This document shows, piece after piece, positions 34,800 through 45,980 of a DNA stretch of 64,000 nucleotides. Made by a program: the position numbers and the translations under genes. The notes below the pieces were generated by a model that was given only the letters and a program-made list of their open reading frames with translations, had not been told where the DNA came from and did not search any database. Within the stretch, counting starts at the first letter, position 1. Each line of letters begins with the position of its first letter. Origin of the DNA: Cryptomeria japonica (Eukaryota; Streptophyta; Pinopsida; Cupressales; Cupressaceae); the NCBI RefSeq assembly GCF_030272615.1, contig NC_081412.1:698408656-698472655 (forward strand), read 5' to 3'.

Positions 34800-36178
34800 A
34801 ATGCAGTCCCTTCATACCTTTACCGATTAATTTGGAATAGGTGCACCTAACTCGGTAGGTAAGGTGCTTTCTTCATTTGACACAATTTCCTTCTTTTTCC
34901 AAATCATCTGTAATTTGTCTTTTATTTCCTTAGTGTCTTTTCTAGGTTGATCTCTGCAATCTCCAACCAAGTGTCTAACTTTGTGACAATGAAAACATGC
35001 CATACCAGGATTTGTCCATGATCTTCGATTGTTCATCCCAAACCTTATAAATTAGTTGGCACTTATATGTCCATATCTTCCACAACATTCACACCATATC
35101 CTTGTATTGTAATCCCATGGTACTGCAGAATACTGTCAGTAAGGATTTGTGTGAGCTCAGTAACCTCTAGCATTTTCTCGGTGTGCAGACCACATATAGT
35201 TCTTTTGCTTAAGCCAACACTTCTCAATATTGTGTCCATATCTATTGCAATTTTTACAAAACCCTTTGAATTTTGCCTTCTTATTGTTGCTAGCAGACTT
35301 TGTCCTACATTGGTTAAATGTGTGACCATATTTATTGCAATTGTAACAATAATCGTTGGACTTAGTGACATTCAGTTGCTTACCTTTTCTGATTTGGCAC
35401 ATGTTGGCAGTGTGACCTTGATTTCCACAGTAGTTGCAAAAAGGCTTCTTTCTTTTGATGTTCTTCCTATTTCCAGCTTGCTTTGATGATTCTCCTCTCT
35501 CAGTAGTATGAATTCCCTTCTCGGTAGAGTCTTTTTCTTTGTAACTGAGTCCTACATCTTTGTTGGGTCATCTTGTATTCAGTTGCTCATCCAACATCTT
35601 TGATGCTTCATAACTCTTCTTCAGTGTTTCTTTGGATTTTATCTTTGTTTCAAGTTCATTGGTCAACCTTGATACTTCAAGTTTCAATGCTTGATTCTCA
35701 CCATCTTTCAGATTTGCTTCATGATGTGCATAACCTATTGATCTGACAGGTTTTGTTGAATTCCAGTCATCCTTGTGATTTCATCATTCTTATCAGATAC
35801 TAAGGCTTCAAGTTGTTGTTTCTCTCTTTCTAGATCTCTTACTTTATCCTCTGCTGTCCTCAATGCATCAAGATTTTTAGTCATCTGTGTGCTGAAATGT
35901 TCATGTTCTCTTTTCATTTCTTTTAGTTGATCAGCCAGTGCTTTGTTCTTTTCTTTCAATACTCCAATCATTTCTTCAGTCTCTTTAGACATACTATTCT
36001 CAGATGATGTCTCAATTTGTTCCACTAACTCTTGAGAGTCCTGCAAATCATCAGATAATCTTCTTCTCACTTTTAGAGATTTTTGCATTTGTCTTTGCAT
36101 GTCTGCAATCACTTGATTAGCATGGTCCAACTCTTCTTGCAGATACACAATCCTCCGAGATTGTTTATAGCCTTCCAT
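34800..36178 (-). pseudogene. Element N gag remnant: coiled coil plus five zinc knuckles
   Basis: The first in-element Met is at 36178 (MEGYKQSRR), about 50 bp past the primer site. The first 147 codons are a near-continuous coiled coil (LQEELDHANQVIADMQRQM, KNKALADQLKEMKREHEHF). After a stop at 35735 the coil goes on in another frame (LKLEVSRLTNELETKIKSK), then LDEQLNT and a basic hinge. Five zinc knuckles follow: CNYCGNQGHTANMC (35397-35438), CYNCNKYGHTFNQC (35307-35348), CKNCNRYGHNIEKC (35217-35258), one lacking its last Cys (about 35056-35096), and CFHCHKVRHLVGDC (34956-34997). This is the layout of the C-terminal half of SIRE-like copia Gag; the N-terminal UBN2 part is absent. It would bind RNA. 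Stops and at least two frameshifts break it. Confidence 0.7.
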
Positions 36179-36226
36179 TGATAAGATATTTCTCTTTAGG
36201 CAGTTAAACCCTTTTCCAAGATTGAA

Positions 36227-36238
36227 GCTCTGATACCA
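36227..36238 (-). other. Primer-binding site (initiator Met tRNA), element N
   Basis: TGGTATCAGAGC on the minus strand, 2 bp from the end of the 5' LTR (right LTR). Confidence 0.9.
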
Positions 36239-36240
36239 AT

Positions 36241-37414
36241 TGTTAGGCCCAATATGGAAAGCTAATGTACTGAGAGGGGAGGGGTGAATCAGTACTTCAA
36301 AACTTTTCTCCAACACTAACTTTACTATTATGCATAAACCGAATAGTGCAGTAACATAATATAAAGCTAAAACAAATAGATAACAATCATACATGATTCA
36401 CTCCATAACACATATTTTGGTTACGCAGAAACTCTTGGTTAGAGAGAAAAACTATGGTGGGGATGGCACCCACAATTTCACTACTGCAATAATAAAGGTT
36501 GCTTGGTTAGAGCTACATGTTTAGCTATTTCTGATAGCTTACCCTGTTAGGAGTATCAAGATCTATTAGATCTACCTTGCTAAAGGATTTTACAACACTT
36601 AATCTAAATGCTGCACCTGGTTAGAGGCTTTACAATTTATAGACTTGATTAGAGTCTTTTACCCTGTTAAAGGTTTCTCTTACAACTTCAAAATATTACA
36701 ATAAAATCATTACAAATATCTGCAACTTTACATCTAAAATGTTATAGCAGATTCTATGTGCTCAGAATAAGATAACCTTGCTTATAGCATACCTCGGTAA
36801 CCCATATAGTAACTCGGTAAACCCTTATGTTTACTTTGTTCTTTGACTGTTCTCTGGAATCCTTCTTGGTGACCTCTGTGTCTCTGTAACAGTCATAACA
36901 CTTAGTGCTTTCGCATGTCTTGCTTCATATATTTCTCTATCTTCCTTTCTGTCATGCTACATGTATTGATCTGTTCTTAATCCATGTTGTATAAATAGAT
37001 CTCTTATGACGGTGATCCATTCATTGCTTCAATCTTACAAATATGTTTTATCAAATGAATAACCATGCAAAATATTTGATTGGTTAGATGACCTCAAAAT
37101 CATACACAATCTTTAACTATAATTTCCAATGTGAGAACGATTCTATGTGCCTTGATCTTGTAACACGTTTTCATATGTATGTCCAGGTTCAATGAATCTG
37201 GTAACACGTTTCACTCGGTGTGTCATCTTTGCTGCTTGGTAGACATGGAATGATACTCAGTAGACAGCTCAATGTATACTGCGCTCTGAGACTACTTTCT
37301 TCTATAACCAACTAGACTGTGCATACTGACTAAATATTCCGATAGAGATAACTGACTAGAGTATATAGAATAACTTTGAACATAAAACTAATGGCAACTT
37401 GATAAGTAGTAACA
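36241..37414 (-). repeat. 5' LTR of element N
   Basis: 1,174 bp with TG...CA ends, matching 29428-30618. On the minus strand it ends with a C-rich stretch (TGATTCACCCCTCCCCTC) and GGGCCTAACA just before the primer site, as in the copia LTR ending at 26196. Confidence 0.9.
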
Positions 37415-37419
37415 GGATG

Positions 37420-37760
37420 CTCAGGTAGTTCTTGCCTCTCACCCGAATAAAAGGATCAAGTTGATGATTCTAATAGCTGATATCCCAGCAAGTTATGACA
37501 TACTTTTAAGCTGTACTTTCTATAGAGACTTAGGTGGAGAAATCAAAATGGATTGGTCCCAAGCCACAATCCCTGTTGGAAGACAACGAGTTATCCTGCA
37601 GCCTGAACCAAAGTCCAAATTCACTGTTTTCCCATCTGATGACCCTAGGGCCCAGATTTTGTACCATGATTGTCAATTTGGGAACTACATGATTCTATCT
37701 GATAGTGAAGTGGAGGGGTAATCATCCCAAAATGGGGAAAAAGAAAGCCTGTGGCTAATG
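37420..37760 (+). pseudogene. G2 gypsy pol, second part (protease end to RNase H start)
   Basis: This is the piece of pol between the two insertions. The frame carries the second half of the protease domain with ILIADIPASYDILLSCTFYRDL, where the conserved block is usually I.G...LG; here it reads ILLSCTFYRD. After TIPVGRQRVILQPEP and an acidic linker comes a TAA at 37722. The frame then leads through SLWLM straight into the RNase H start that continues after the copia insertion at 43784. So an RNase H domain directly follows protease in this element. Confidence 0.75.
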
Positions 37761-38655
37761 TGTAAGGAAGTTAAGTAGCGGAAACAACTTCCTACACTAA
37801 CCTTGAGAGGAGGGTAATGCAAAACTTTTTCAGATCATTACAACAGTTACAGAAAATAGAAATAGATATAATAACATTCATACCACAACACAGTGATTTA
37901 CGTGGGGAAAACCCTTTCGGGAGAAAAACCCCACACTCCAAAAGTAGCTCAATATTTTATTCAGTAATCAAAAACAGATTACAACATACTTGCAGAGCAA
38001 ACTCTTTGCAGGAGTACCACTAATCAGAGATTCAGAGGCAACTCAATAGCCATAAGACTCTTACACACAACCTCTATCTCACACACCTCATAAATAGGAG
38101 ATACAATACAGGAAACCGTCAAACGGTATTACAAAACCATGGACTAAAACCACCCAATAAGGTGTAGCCGACCTTATCTCCCTTCTAGATGCCCTATGAC
38201 ATGTTAAAGCACACATCAACACGTGTCGCTCCCTTTTATAGCTCATTTATGTATCCGATACAAATTATTTTTCCTATTTCAGGAGTACAAACTTCTAGAG
38301 GCCATAACTTGAGAACCGGGTGTCCGATTGACGAACCGTTTGAAGTGTCAGAAAGCTTGCGAAGTGCTCTATCACCTCGTAACCCACTGCGCCAGTTATG
38401 ACCACTTTTTCAGGGCATTTCAGAGCCTCTAAAGCCCCCAAAATTAAGTTTAAACATTTTATCACACCCCTCCAAGATGAAAACTTTAATATCTTCAAAA
38501 CTAGCTGTGACCTTGCAACGCAACTTTACCGGAATGCTTATCTAGCCAACCAGAAGCTTCAGGGAGAGTTTCGCACCATTTCATGCTCAAATGAAAACTT
38601 ACTATAAATAGTAACCTCACATAAATGCAAGGTTGAGACACCATTTTTCCCAACA
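37761..38655 (-). repeat. 3' LTR of the full-length copia element
   Basis: 895 bp, from TGTAAGGAAGTTAAG to TTTTTCCCAACA on the plus strand. Matches 42885-43778 except for about 27 substitutions and a 1-bp indel. Confidence 0.93.
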
Positions 38656-38668
38656 AATCTCCCACTTG
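38656..38668 (-). other. Polypurine tract of the full-length copia element
   Basis: CAAGTGGGAGATT on the minus strand directly abuts the 3' LTR start TGTTGGG. Confidence 0.8.
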
Positions 38669-38744
38669 TCGAACACCTTGCAGGAGCGGAAGGGAATGTC
38701 AACACAATGAATCAATTGCTAGGGGCCATAAGGCCCATAGACTC

Positions 38745-41700
38745 TTAACACCATCTAAACTTCTTTGTGCTCACAGCCTTAGTTAAAGCATCTGCAACAT
38801 TCATCAAAGTTTCCACCTTAACCAGCTTCACCCTACCATCTTTGACCATATCTCTAACAGAATGATACTGAACATCAATATGTTTGGTCCGGGCATGAAA
38901 TGTCGGGTTTTTAACTAGGCTAATTGCACTCTGACTGTCACAGTAAACTATCACCGTAACTTGTTTTATTCCAATATCCAAACACAGTCTCTTAAGCCAA
39001 ATAGCCTCTTTACAAGCATGAGTAGCTGTCATATACTCTACTTCAGTAGTGGATAAAGCAACCACAACCTGTCGCTTACTCATCCAACTAATTGCACCAC
39101 CAAACAAAGTAAACACATAAGCACTGGTGGATCTTCTGCTATCAATATCACCTGCCCAATCTGAATCCACATAACCATGGATATCAAGGGAAGTCATGTC
39201 TCCAACTGAATTACCATGATAACACAAAGAATACTCTGAAGTACCCTTCAAATATCTGAAGACTCTTTTGACTGCATCCCAATGAACTCTACCAAGATTA
39301 GACATATATCTAGAAAGTACTCCCACTGCTTGGGCAATGTCTGGTCTAGTACAGACCATAGCATACATCAAGCTTCCAACCGCACTCTGGTAAGGCACTC
39401 TGCTCATGTCTTCCATCTCCAATGGGGATGTAGGACAATCTGAAATAGATAGTTTCGTTCCAACTATAAAAGGAACACTCAATAGTCTACAATTCTGCAT
39501 GTTGAACCTCTGTAACACTGAATTCACATACTTACTCTAGCCTAGCCATAGCTTTCTGTTCACCCTATCTTTTCTAATTTCCATCCCAAGAATGTGCTTT
39601 GCTGCACCAAGATCTTTCATTTCAAATTTAGCAGCGAGCTGAGACTTCAGTTCTAAAATCATACCTTTCCCTTTACCAATGAATAACATATCATCAACAT
39701 ACAATGCAATGAATAAGAAATGATCACCATCAGATTTATAATAAACACAGTGATCTGATTTAGAACGTTCAAATCCCAAACTCAACACATATGTATCAAA
39801 TTTCTGGTACCACATCTTAGGACTTTGTTTGAGGCCATACAAATATTTCTTCAATTTACAGACCAAATTACTTTTGCCTTTCACCACATAGTGCTCCGGC
39901 TATGTCATATAAATATCTTCCTCCAAATCACCATGAAGGAAAGCAGTTTTCACATCCATTTGTTCAACCTCTAAATCATAAGCAGTAGCAATAGAAAGCA
40001 AAAATCTAATGGACGTCATTTTTGCAACAGGAGAAAATATCTCACCGTAATCAACACCCTCAACCTGAGAGTAGCCTTTTGCAACCAACCTTGCTTTATA
40101 CTTCTCAATGCTTCTATCTGAACCAATCTTTTTTTTGAACACCCATTTACAACCAATAGGTTTTCGTCCTTCAGGCAATGGTACAAGATCCCATGTATCA
40201 TTCTTTTTCAAAGCTGCCATTTCTTCCTCCATAGCAACCTTCCAGGATTCTGCATCATTCATACCTAATGCCTCTTCTACAGATTTTGGTTCATCCACAC
40301 TAGTATTTCAGAGCAAAAATACATCTCCAATCATTAGGTGAATACCTTTCAGGTGGTTGTCTATGTCTTGTAGACCTTCGAACAAGCTGAGTTGGAGGTT
40401 CTTCCTCCTCTTCTGAAGATTCAGAGCTAGACGAGCTCTCTTCAACTTCTTGCCTATCTAGGGGTCTCGATTCAACTCTTTCAGGTGTAGAAGGAAGTTA
40501 AATCACATCTTCTTTTTTAGTCTGTTCTGGCTGTAATGTAACAGAAGGAGACTTAATTTCTCTAAAAATAACACTTCTACTGTGAATTACCTTTTGTGCA
40601 ACAGGGTCCCAAAGCTTGTATCCTTTCACACCATAACTATACCCGATGAAGATACATTTCACAGCCTTGTTCTCCAACTTTGTTCGCTTCTCCTTTGGCA
40701 CATGTGCATATGCCTCGCAACCAAAAACTCTAAGATGTCTCAATGAAGGCTTGTGACCTGACCATGCTTCCATAGGCATTTTATCAACAAGAGCTGATGT
40801 AGGAGACCTATTAATCAGGTAGCAAGCAGTGGCAACAGCTTCAGCCCAAAACTTTTGTTCGAGACTAGCACCACTCAACATACTCCTAGCCTTCTCCATC
40901 AGTGTCCTGTTCATTCTTTCTATAACTCCATTCTGCTGTGGAGAATACGGAGTTGTCTTCTGCCTGTTAATTCCATAGTCTTTACAGAATCTATCAAAAT
41001 CATTAGAGCAAAACTTATCGCCATTATCAGTTCTTAAACATTTTATTTTCTTTCCAGTCTGCAACTCAACCATTGCTTTAAATTCTTTAAAACGACTAAA
41101 AACTTCAGATTTACTCTTTAGAAAATAAACCCATGTCCTTCTACTAAAATCATCAATAAATGAAACATAATATGTGGATTTTCCAATCGAAGAAACATCT
41201 ACTGGACGAAACACATCAGAATGGATAAGATCTAAAACACCACAAGTTTTATGAGAACTCGAGTAAAACTGAACGCGGTCTTGTTTTCCATAAATGCAAT
41301 GCTCATAGAAATCACAGTCAAGATTACAATCATTCAAACCTTCAACAAGGTTTTTATTTTTCAAGGTCCTTAGACCCTTTTCTCCAATGTGGCCAAGTCT
41401 CTGGTGCCATAACATAGTCTTCTTTGCAGGTAACTTTGCTTCAGACAAAAGAGCACCCTTAGGTACCCAAAAACCATTTCCATCTGCTGAAGGTGAAACC
41501 TTCAAATCTTCCAGTGAAGTATCCGTAGATTTACTTTTTTACAGAAGTGCTATTACACTCAATAGTGTATGCTTCAAGCTTATACAAAGTGCCAAACCTG
41601 ACACCTCTAGCAACTACCATAGCACCCTTAATCATCTTACATCCTGCTTTAGAAAAGACTACTTGCACATCCGCATCTATTAGTTTGCTCACAGATAATA

Positions 41701-42760
41701 GGTTTCATTTTAATCCAGGGATATGCAGCACACCATTAATCCTTTTTATTCTACCATCAGAAAACCTGATTCTAACTTTACCTCGACCAACAATGTCTAG
41801 AGGTGAATCATCACCCAAGTACACCTTACCTCCATTAAATCCTTCATATTCAGAAAACCAATCTCTATTGGAAGTCATATGAAAAGATGCACCTGAGTCA
41901 ATTAGCCAGGCATCATTACCTGCATGAGTTGCCAAAGCCGCAATAAATGCATCGCCATCTTCCTTGTCGGACTCAGAATCAGAATCAAACTTTTTCTTTT
42001 TCTTCTTCTTCTTTTCTTCTTTGCAGTCCTTACGGATGTGACCCGATTTACTACAGTTCCAGCAAATGACTTTGGACTTTCCAGGAGATTTTGATCTCCC
42101 TTTGGATTTGGACTTGTCGCGCTTCTCATTCTTCTTGCCTTTCTCCTTAGGTCTTCCACGAACGGTTAGGGCTTCCTTTGAACTGATGGATACCTTCCTT
42201 CGCATCTCTTCAACGAGTAGGGCACCCACCACGTCTTTAGATTTCAAAACAACAGAAGTACTACCGATAGCCATAACAAGAGAATCCCACGAATCAGGCA
42301 AAGAACAAAGAAAGATCTGACATTTCTCCTCCTCATCCATCTTAACACCGACGGATACTAATTGAGCCACCAACATATTGAATGCTTCCAGGTGGTCTGC
42401 AATTCGTCCACCCTCTTCCATCTTCAAGGAATACAATTTCTTTCTTAAGAAAATTTGATTTAATAAAGATTTCGCTTGATACATCTCACCAAGCTTAGTC
42501 CATAGCATCTTTGCAGAGTTTTCTTCATGGACATTGATTAGAATAGAGTTTGCCAGGCACAGTCTGATTAGACCCTTGGCTTTTTGGTCCATATCATCAT
42601 ACTGAGTTGCCGCAGTACGATCTGAGGGCCTTTGGACATTCGCATCAACAGCATCTCAAAGATCTCGATCTATTAGCAGATCTTCCATCTTCAACTTCCA
42701 CATCTCAAAATTACTTCCATTAAATTTCTCCACCTCTATTCTCCCTGACGAACTCGCCAT
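38745..42760 (-). pseudogene. Copia Gag-Pol polyprotein, nearly intact
   Basis: Start ATG 42760 (MASSSGRIEVEKFNGSNF); end at 38745; about 1,338 codons. Gag carries the UBN2 region, a zinc knuckle CWNCSKSGHIRKDC and a Lys-rich stretch. Protease: WLIDSGASFHMTS. Integrase: HQRLGHIGEKGL ... CDFYEHC zinc domain, catalytic FIDDFSRRTWVYF, LRTDNGDKF and QQNGVIERMNRTL (D, D and E kept; the usual NGGEF reads NGDKF). RT: WKLRNS-type start, VAKGYSQVEGVDY, QMDVKTAFLHGDL, CKLKKYLYGLKQ and intact YVDD. RNase H: GYVDSDWAGD. Defects: TGA near 42655, TGA near 41707, a frameshift in an A-run near 41535, another near 40310, and TAGs at 39900 and 39537, where CAG is expected. These are few for a dead element and agree with the low LTR divergence. 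Confidence 0.9.
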
Positions 42761-42870
42761 CTGAATATTCCTGCAACAAGATCAAAAAGTGTCTTCTGCA
42801 CAAGCTCCCACTCAAATCTGGATTAGTTCAAAAAACCCAACTGCCCACAATTGAAACCAAAGGTGATCAG

Positions 42871-42882
42871 GCTCTGATACCA
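42871..42882 (-). other. Primer-binding site (initiator Met tRNA), full-length copia
   Basis: TGGTATCAGAGC on the minus strand, 2 bp past the 5' LTR end. Confidence 0.93.
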
Positions 42883-42884
42883 CT

Positions 42885-43778
42885 TGTAAGGAAGTTAAGT
42901 AGCGGAAACAACTTCCTACACTAACCTTGAGAGGAGGGTAATGCAAAACTTTTTCAGATCGTTACAACAGTTACAGAAAATAGAAATAGATATAATAACA
43001 TTCATACTACAACACTGTGATTTACGTGGGGAAAACCCTTTCAGGAGAAAAACCCCACACTCCAAAAGCAGCTCAATATTTTATTCAGTAATCAAAAATA
43101 GATTACAACATACTTGCAGAGCAAGCTCTTTGCAGGAGTACCACTAATCAGAGATTCAGAGGCAACTCAATAGCCATAAGACTCTTACACACAACCTCAA
43201 TCTCACACACCTCATAAATAGGAGATACAATACAGGAAACCGTCAAACGGTATTACAAAACCATGGGCTAAAACCACCCAATAAGGTGTAGCCGAATTTA
43301 TCTCCCTTCTAGATGCCCTATGACATGTTAAAGCACACATCAACACGTGTCACTCCCTTTTACAGCTCATTTATGTATCCAATACAAATTATTTTTCCTA
43401 TTTCAGGAGTACAAACTTCCGGAGGCCATAACTTGAGAACCGGGTGTCCGATTGACGAACCGTTTGAAGCGTCAGAAAGCTCGCGAAGTGCTCTATCACC
43501 TCATAACCCACTGCGCCGGTTACGGCCACTTTTCAGGGCATTTCAGAGCCTCTAAAGCCCCCAAAATTAAGTTTAAACATTTTATCGCACCCCTCCAAGA
43601 CGAAAACTTTAATATCTTCAAAACTAGCTGTGACCTTGCGACGCAACTTTACCGGAATGCTTATCTAGCCAACCAGAAGCTTCAGGGAGAGTTTCACACC
43701 ATTTCATGCTCAAATGAAAACTTACTATAAATAGTAACCTCGCATAAATGCAAGGTTGAGACACCATTTTTCCCAACA
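42885..43778 (-). repeat. 5' LTR of the full-length copia element
   Basis: 894 bp with TG...CA ends; partner of 37761-38655. The right end CCCAACA is followed by the target duplication TAATG. Confidence 0.93.
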
Positions 43779-43783
43779 TAATG

Positions 43784-44377
43784 GAGTTCGATGGCAGTTG
43801 TGTAGCATCCAGATTTGGTGTAGGAGTTGTTTTGATACCACCTTCCGCCGATCCTATTCCTTTTTCCTTTAAATTGGAGTTCAAAAACACCAATAATACA
43901 GCAAAGTATGAGGCCTTGTTGTTAGGCTTAGTTGAGGCTAAAAGGTTGGGAGTTAAGATCCCGCAGGTTAAAGGAGATGCTGAACTCATTGTTAAGCAGG
44001 TTAGGGGATTGTTTAGCATTAAGAATGAAAGGTTGAAGCACTATCGAAATAGAGTTTGGGATGAAATTGAAGGTTTTGATGCATTCTCCATTGAGGCAGT
44101 ACCCAGGGAATTGAACTCAAAAGCTGATTCATTGGCAGTCTCAACTTCATTGCTTGTCCCACACCCTGAATTTGCTGAAGAAACTTACAGGATAGAGTTG
44201 ATATATCGGCCCAGTGTTCTAGATAACCCTGACTCGAGGTAGGTATTTGAGAATGATAAACAGATAAATAATTTTATGCAAGGTTTGGATATGTTTTCAG
44301 CCATGTATTTTGAAGGTTCTGATGCAGAATGCAAATAATTTATGCCTGAACAAGCCAAGTAATAACCTGATGGAATC
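43784..44377 (+). pseudogene. G2 extra RNase H domain, placed before the RT
   Basis: Right after the copia insertion the pol frame continues as an archaeal-like RNase H: MEFDGSCVASRFGVGVV (first catalytic Asp), KNTNNTAKYEALLLGL (the Glu region), KGDAELIVKQVRG (second Asp) and ELNSKADSLA (last Asp). The frame is open from 43781 to the stop at 44240. The key acidic residues are all present. In known Tat-lineage elements an RNase H of this type follows the RT-RNase H unit, as it does in the minus-strand element at 10090-10500. Here it lies between protease and RT, and a gypsy RNase H is also found after the RT. This domain order is read directly from the sequence. Confidence 0.8.
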
Positions 44378-45470
44378 ATGCAATTGAAAGGAAATAAGAT
44401 TCCTAGAGGAAAGGTTTCTTTGGAGCATTTGTTTGATCATAATGATGCCAACAAAAATAACAAAGGTGACAAGTCTCAAGAGGCTCAGGATAGTGGAGGC
44501 TATGAGAAGGTCAACATTGGTACTGAGAATGAACCTAAATGTATCAATATGGGAAAGTGTTGTACACTGATAGAAAATGAGAGGTTCACTAATCTCTTGA
44601 TGGAGTTTAAGGACATGTTCGCTTGGTGTTATGACGACCTTAAGAACTTCAGAGAGGGAAAATTCTAGCATCAAATTCCTTTGAAGCCCGGAGCAAGCCC
44701 ATTCAGACAAAAGCTTAGAAGCTTTAATCCGAAAGTGGCATAGGCTATATTCTAGAAAGTAGATAAGATGCTAAAAGCCAGAATTATATATCCTATCCAT
44801 CATTCTACATGGATATAAAGTATTGTACCAGTCAGAAAGAAAAATGGGGGAATAAGTATTTGCGTCGACTTTAGAAATCTAAACCAAGCCAGCTTAAAAG
44901 ACAATTATCCCTTGTCGACTATGGACCACATTTTGCAAACCGTCTCAGGGTCGAAGATGATGTCCATGTTAGATAGATTTTCTGGATATAACCAGATCAC
45001 TGTCCAGGAAAATAATCAACACAAAACTGCCTTTATTACTCCCTGGGGTACATTTTCTTATAACTAGATGCCTTTCAGTTTGATCAACGTAGGAGCAACC
45101 TTTCAGTGGGCCATGGATTTGTCTTTTGGACACTTAAAGGATAAGATTATTGTTGTATATCTAGATGGTTTGACAGTGTTTTCAAAATGTAGAAAACATC
45201 ACATTCGGGACCTAAAACAAGTGTTGTAGAGATGTTGTGAGCATGGGGTGTCCTTGAACCCCAAGAAATTAGTGTTTGGAGTCACAAAGAGTAAGTTGCT
45301 CAGTCATATTGTCTCCAAAGAAGGAGTGAAAATAGATCCTGAAAGGGTAAGAGCAATTCAACAGTTAACTTTGCCATCAAATAGGAATGCTATCAGATCC
45401 TTCTTCGGGCAGGTGAATTTTCTTTAGAGGTTTATTCCAGACTTTTCTGAGACTACCAAATATATCATGA
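44378..45470 (+). pseudogene. G2 gypsy reverse transcriptase
   Basis: After a linker (44378-44668) the RT runs in a frame with stops: IVPVRKKNGGISICVDFRNLN, DNYPLSTMDHIL, MSMLDRFSGYNQITV, TAFITPWGTFSYN and ATFQWAMDL. The catalytic block reads VVYLDGLTVFSK at 45158-45169, YLDG in place of YLDD: the second catalytic Asp is Gly. Then LNPKKLVFGVTKSKLLSHIVS and RSFFGQVNFL follow. In-frame TAG/TAA codons occur at several sites (for example near 44666, 44740, 45068 and 45428). It is dead by stops and by loss of a catalytic residue. Confidence 0.85.
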
Positions 45471-45980
45471 ACTTGATGAGTGAGAAACAACCTTTCAAAT
45501 GGAGTGAGGAGGGGAAGAAAGTGTTTGCCTCAATAAAAGATGCAATTGGTCAGGCACCTGTTTTGGTTAATCCCGATTTCAATAAAGATTTTATCATCTA
45601 CTGCTACGCATCAGAGCACACTATTTCGGGGGTTTTCTACAAAAGAATGATAATAATGATGAGGTCCCAATAGCATTCATGAGCGTACCTCTGAAAAAGA
45701 ACGAACTTAAATACTCAAGAATGGAAAAGCAAGTATATGTGGTCGTAAAGGCAATGAAATAGTTCAGGTATTATATTCTCCATTCTCACATTGTGGTTTA
45801 TGTACCTCATTCAGCTGTCAAGAGCATTCTATTGAAGTAGGACATAGGAATGAATGAAAGAGCTTGTTGGGTATCAAAAATTCAAGAGTTCAATTTAGAC
45901 ATTCGACCCATAAAGTTGGTGAGGTGGAAAGGTTTGTGCGGGCTAATTGCTGAAAGTAAGCAGGAAGTGACAGAGGAATT
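45471..45980 (+). pseudogene. G2 gypsy-type RNase H
   Basis: Starts with KQPFKWSEEGKKVFASIKDAI and APVLVNPDFNKDFIIYCYAS, then after a frameshift near 45650 VPIAFMSVPLKKNELKYSRMEKQVYVVVKAMK, FRYYILHSHIVVYVP, and KIQEFNLDIRPIKLV. This is the ordinary Ty3 RNase H that follows RT. The first catalytic Asp (usually YTDAS/YCDAS) reads YCYAS, so it is probably altered. Together with the domain at 43784 this pol had two RNase H units, one on each side of the RT. Confidence 0.75.

Larger units (their letters stand above)
29428..37414 (-). mobile_element. Element N: non-autonomous copia-like LTR retrotransposon
   Basis: A complete insertion of 7,987 bp. Identical 5-bp target duplications GGATG flank it (29423-29427 and 37415-37419), and the interrupted gypsy protease frame continues across the site. 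LTRs are 29428-30618 and 36241-37414, with TG...CA ends. The primer site for initiator Met tRNA is on the minus strand at 36227-36238. Inside there is no protease, integrase, RT or RNase H. It codes instead for a coiled-coil plus zinc-knuckle protein like the C-terminal half of a SIRE-type copia Gag, and for a long frame of unknown function. The LTR end and primer site closely match the copia LTR at 26150-26210, so a related copia element probably mobilised it. LTRs differ by about 4% by eye. Confidence 0.85.
37761..43778 (-). mobile_element. Full-length Ty1/copia element (Tork-like), nested in G2 pol
   Basis: Complete 6,018-bp insertion. LTRs are 37761-38655 and 42885-43778, with TG...CA ends. 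The 5-bp target duplication TAATG is at 37756-37760 and 43779-43783. Primer site (initiator Met tRNA) is on the minus strand at 42871-42882 and a polypurine tract lies at 38656-38668. Gag-PR-IN-RT-RNase H follow in the usual copia order on the minus strand. The LTRs differ at about 27 of 894 positions by eye (about 3%), almost all transitions. It is the youngest dated insertion in the G2 nest. Broken by a handful of point changes, it cannot be autonomous now. Confidence 0.93.
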
